From assembly GCA_020726505.1 (NCBI GenBank), contig JAHLEZ010000029.1, positions 558,001 through 622,000 of the forward strand: a stretch of DNA of 64,000 nt, read 5' to 3'. Each line of letters begins with the position of its first letter. Position 1 is the first letter of the stretch. The notes under the pieces are model-generated. The model worked only from the letters and a program-made list of their open reading frames with translations, was not told the DNA's origin and did not search any database. Origin of the DNA: Leptodontidium sp. MPI-SDFR-AT-0119 (Eukaryota > Ascomycota > Leotiomycetes > Helotiales > Leptodontidiaceae). The translations under genes were made by a program, and so were the position numbers. This document shows, in pieces, positions 60,441-64,000 of the stretch.

Positions 60441-62519
60441 CCTTCAATACCAATAACGTTATAAAGGGTTAAATTAAATTACTTACTATTTAAGTTCTTA
60501 AGAAACTCTTTTATAACGCGAATTTCACGTCTTATAATTAAAAGCTAAGAGCTTTTATACTTTATAATATCCTTCGATTTAAACTTAATAAATAATTCTG
60601 GCTTTGAGAGCAAATGATCGTTAATAAGATTAATTATATTATAGCTATTAAAAAGAGTACTTAATAATAAGGGGTAGGCTAAGTCTTATATAAAATAAAC
60701 ATTAAGTTAATAATCTTTTACGAGGCTTAAAAGGATTATTACTTATATTTATATATTACTCTTTGCCCCTTTATTTAAAATGTTTTGAAGAAACATAAAC
60801 TTACTCTTGCCTTTATCCCCAGCGCTCTTAATTGCGTTTTTAGTAACTTAAAAAAGTGGCCTATTTAATTTAATTTAGTCTTATAGCCCCTTTTATTTAT
60901 TATTAATAAAGCGTTATTAAATTTGCTTTGTTATTGTCGTACAGGAACGGGCTGATGCTCGGTTAGCTGCGCGCTACGTTGGATATGGTTTCTGCCACGT
61001 TATACCGCTTTCAGGAGAATAAAGTGTCCCCCTGATTTCCTTCTGTATTTTAGATAATAACTAATAACTTTAATTCTCCCTACGTTGATCGCAAGGCTCT
61101 ACTCCACTTCTGTACCACAGTTATAATACTGTCTATTAAAGGATTTAGTTTAGTATTCTTATTAGGGTCTTTTACAAAGACCTTCTTATAAATGGCAAAT
61201 TAAAGTCAAGTGTAATTTAAGGGGCTTTATTTATAATCTTATTATTTTAATAAGGGCATAACCTTTTAGGAAATTTCCTTTTTAAAAGCTTGCCAGCGCT
61301 TTTATTACCTTTTAAAGTCGCTTTATTATTAATAATCGTTTGTTAAAAGTAGTAAAGTATTTATAACCTCAGGTTCTGTAGCTAAAAAAAAGAGCTTAGT
61401 GCTAAAGACTTGATTTATTAGCGTAAAAAACGAACTAGCTAATTTATAGTGTAAGGGGGAGAAAAATTAAGAGTCTTATACTCTTAAATTTTCTCGCTTT
61501 AGTGTTTTGCCCACAAGTAATTAAAGTTCTTAACTATAACTAAGAAATTAGTTATATTAATTATTTCTTTTGCGTTAAGTACCTTATATATAGTTAAGTT
61601 TTCCGAAATAGCTCTTAGTAAGATATATTCTATATATAAGGGTTACTCTTTTCCTTAGTTTTAAGGGATTTTTAGTAATCGTTTAGTATCTTAGTTTAGA
61701 TTAATACTTTTGTTCAATAAAGTACTTTTTTAAGGAAACGAAGAATCGCTTAAATGTTTATACACTTTTTTTTATATTACTTAAGCTACCGTACTACTAA
61801 AGAATTATTTCGTTATACTTCTCTTAATTTAGTTATAAAGTTTAAAGTAGTTAAAACCTTAGGATTACTAAATTACACTTTAAAGATTATACTCTTTAGT
61901 CTTAGCCTTTGCTTACTCTTGAAATAACTTAGGGGTTATAAGACTAGGCCTTATTAGTAGCGCTAGGAGCGGTTTTAATATTCTAAGATTACTCTTTATA
62001 TTAGGGGTTAAAGAAGCAAATATTTAATTACCTTGCCCTCGGAGATTAAACTGGCGATATTTAAGCTGCTTACTAAAGTACTCGAGGGTCTCCTAGAACT
62101 ACTACTTAACTACTAACTACTTAACTCCTAAGCTGCTCGCCGTAAGTATATATAAAAAGCTAGTAGTTTATGCTATTTTTAGTATTAGATTCTTTAGCGA
62201 GCTCTTTAATAGTTTAAAATGTAGTATTAAAGATTTCGGATAAAACCGTAGCATCTTTTTTATTAAGGTTAACGTATAACTAAAGTCTTAGTATATTTGC
62301 TGTAAGCGTAAATTGCACAAGCTATACTAGCTAATTTCTTAGTTTAGTATATTAAATCTAAGATAATAAAAGCTTAATAAGTTCGTTAATGCTTATAAAA
62401 GATATAGTAAATAATTAATATGTAATTATAAAATATAAAGGTAATAGTTAAATAATCGTAAAGCTTATTAAATAAAAGTTCTTTTATAAATGCGCCGTAT
62501 AGCTTAAATAAGACAAGTG
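60441..62519. other. RIP-type AT-rich block
   Basis: Stop-dense on all frames. A short less-biased island at about 60940-61030 stands out against AT-rich flanks. No family can be assigned. Confidence 0.45.
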
Positions 62520-62755
62520 TAGCTCTTAACTATTATATAAAAGAAAAGCATAAGTTTAAGAGTTTAAAAGATTTTATAATTAGTGAAAGGTTAGAAAATA
62601 TATTTACAGATTAATTAAATTAAGCGTTTTCCTCTTAAAGAGAGAAGCTAAAGACTAAGTTTATATACCCAGAATACTTACGCAAGTATACACTAGACCA
62701 AAGAACTGCGGTAGTGCGCGACATATAGCTAATTAAAGAGCTAAGAAGCGCCCTG
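62520..62755 (+). repeat. Transposon coding relic, right arm of an inverted pair
   Basis: Inverted copy of the 60235-60440 region; on the plus strand it reads SVFLLKREAKD, a stop, YIPRILTQVYTRPKNCG. It ends at about 62755, where sequence of normal composition begins, so it was cut by a later insertion. Confidence 0.55.
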
Positions 62756-62959
62756 AGCTCACGGAAGTACATTTTGGATTTCATGTGATCCAAGAGTCAC
62801 GTAAATACTGAATGCTCTAGAAGCATTGATCTGTAAACACATGGAAAGCTCTCGAAGCTCTCCCAGATGTATATAAACCTACTCTTACTCTGCCTTTAGA
62901 AGAGTGAGGCATGTAAATAGTCAAATTCTGACAGTACACGTAGCTAAACGTCTTATATA
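62756..62959 (+). other. Short segment of normal composition with TATA box
   Basis: Not AT-biased, with TGTATATAAACC near 62870. It could be a young solo LTR or the 5' end of the Tc1 element; no duplicated flanks were found. A CAGTACACG at about 62934 would fit a Tc1-type terminus. Confidence 0.3.
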
Positions 62960-63940
62960 ATGCCTCGCGCATAAAGGCTAGACTCTCGAGGAATAAGAGA
63001 TAATTTATTAAAGCGACGAGTACTTTATAAAGCGGGGGCGGGGTAAAAACGCGAAATAGTGCTTTCGTACGCTAGTATAAAAGTGGGATTGAAATATAAT
63101 CTAAACATATAACTATAAGAAGAATATAAAAGTTATAATCTAGGGAACTTTTTAAGACAACGGGAGAAGCAACCTTTATATCATAAACCGCGATTTTAAG
63201 TCAAAGAAACATAAGTATTTAGCTAAGTCCTACCTAGAGGTCTTAAACACGGAAGTTAGATTAATTTTCGAAGATTTGAACCTTGAGTACTGTAGGAGGG
63301 ATAAAACCTAATAAACCACACAATTAGACAGGTAGCATATAGTGAGGTACGGGAGAGATTCTAAGTGTAAGAAATCGTAGATTAATCAAATCTAAAGATA
63401 ACACATATTTAAAAAGTATAAAAAGTTAAAAGAGGGGAGGAGAAAAGAGTGTATTTAATAAATATCTGTAAACGTTCTTAGGTTTGAGTTGTTTTCAAGT
63501 GTTAAGCTCTTTTATATAAAAAGAGCTTATCCGGTTAGGTGACAAAGAAGCTACCGAGAGCATTCCCCACCACAGTACGAATTTATGCAAGATAACGCTT
63601 TAATACACACTACTAAGAAGGTTCGGCTTTGTTTAAAAGAAAACAGATCACTTTAGTTGTGAATTAGCCGCCCTTTTCTCTTAATCTTAATCTAATCGAG
63701 TACGTGTAATAGCACCTTAAGAAACACCTTTACGATATATTCCTCGACGTCGCGGCCGACAAATCCCAATTATAGCACGCAAGGTAACGTATAAAAAGTT
63801 GTTTATAAGCTGCGTAAGATACTTTAGATAAGAAGTTGTTTAATAATTTAACTGCGAGTATATTAGCTAGAATAGAAGCGTATATTACAACAGACGATTA
63901 GTATACAAAATATTAAAGTCCGTGCGTAAGTTACGAAGAA
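62960..63940 (+). mobile_element. Tc1/mariner transposase relic split by an LTR
   Basis: The ATG at 62960 starts MPRA-stop-RLDSRG, with AGAG-stop-KREIVLSYASIK, a Tc1 N-terminal helix-turn-helix pattern. Then NRDFKSKKHKYLAKSYLEVL leads to NLEY at 63290, where a family A LTR (63291-63574) is inserted, and EFMQDNALIHT resumes. A frameshift near 63650 precedes VN-stop-PPFSLNLNLIEYV, the WPPYSPDLNPIE motif of the third catalytic residue, followed by HLKKHLYDI. The first catalytic Asp region appears deleted. Several RIP-type stops. The element is dead. Confidence 0.82.
63291..63574 (+). repeat. Solo LTR, family A, copy 2
   Basis: 284 bp, TGTAGGAGGG to CCCCACCACA, same length and orientation as 366-649. 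It is flanked by GTAC on both sides (63287-63290 and 63575-63578; AGTAC if the LTR is taken one base shorter). Removing it and one flank copy restores the Tc1 reading frame LEYEFMQDN, which proves the boundaries. Confidence 0.8.
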
Positions 63941-64000
63941 ACTAATTATATATTTAAAAAGAGTAGATCTTAAAAGATTAATTACATGTATTTAAATTAT

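Overview
This window comes from a filamentous ascomycete (Pezizomycotina-type) genome. The evidence is short GT-AG introns (about 48-144 nt), Zn2Cys6 regulators, fungal-type P450s, esterases and GSTs, a casein kinase I whose spliced N-terminus fits the fungal CkiA type, and AT-rich blocks where transposon coding sequence can still be read but is full of TAA/TAG codons (the footprint of repeat-induced point mutation, RIP). The species cannot be named from sequence alone.

Layout. 1-2.6 kb: nested LTR relics and a broken hybrid histidine kinase. 3.5-4.6 kb: a secreted kievitone-hydratase-like protein. 5.6-6.5 kb: a dynamin-family pseudogene. 7.9-9.3 kb: casein kinase I on the minus strand. 10.5-12.6 kb: a doubtful small gene and a 790-bp foldback transposon with TA duplications. 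12.6-43.2 kb: a dense set of catabolic/detoxification genes. 44.7-52.1 kb: a complete but RIP-mutated Ty3/Gypsy chromovirus-like element with 247-bp LTRs and an ATTAC duplication, lying inside older AT-rich repeats (43.8-54.7 kb). 54.8-59.6 kb: a second regulator and a glutathionyl-hydroquinone reductase. 59.6-64 kb: AT-rich transposon graveyard with an inverted repeat pair and a Tc1/mariner relic split by an LTR.

The main biology is the 12.6-59.6 kb set: GST, 2,3-dihydroxybenzoate-decarboxylase-type amidohydrolase, a regulator pseudogene, Zn2Cys6 regulator 1, type-B carboxylesterase, VOC/extradiol-dioxygenase-like protein, P450, TetX-like FAD monooxygenase, 2-oxoadipate dioxygenase/decarboxylase family protein (DUF1338), quinone oxidoreductase, dienelactone hydrolase, a pisatin-demethylase-like P450, MFS transporter, DUF1993 protein, regulator 2 (a paralogue of regulator 1) and glutathionyl-hydroquinone reductase. 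Together they can be read as a path for an aromatic ester or acid: uptake, ester cleavage, hydroxylation, decarboxylation, ring opening, lactone hydrolysis and 2-oxo-acid processing, with quinone and glutathione defence alongside. The substrate is not known.

Many intergenic regions of this set carry a CGG-type element. Two sites are clean inverted repeats with the same architecture, TGCGGG-N3-CCCGCA, at 14521-14535 and 36771-36785. The MFS promoter holds four copies of GTACTTGCGGG. This suggests one regulon under the paired zinc-cluster proteins.
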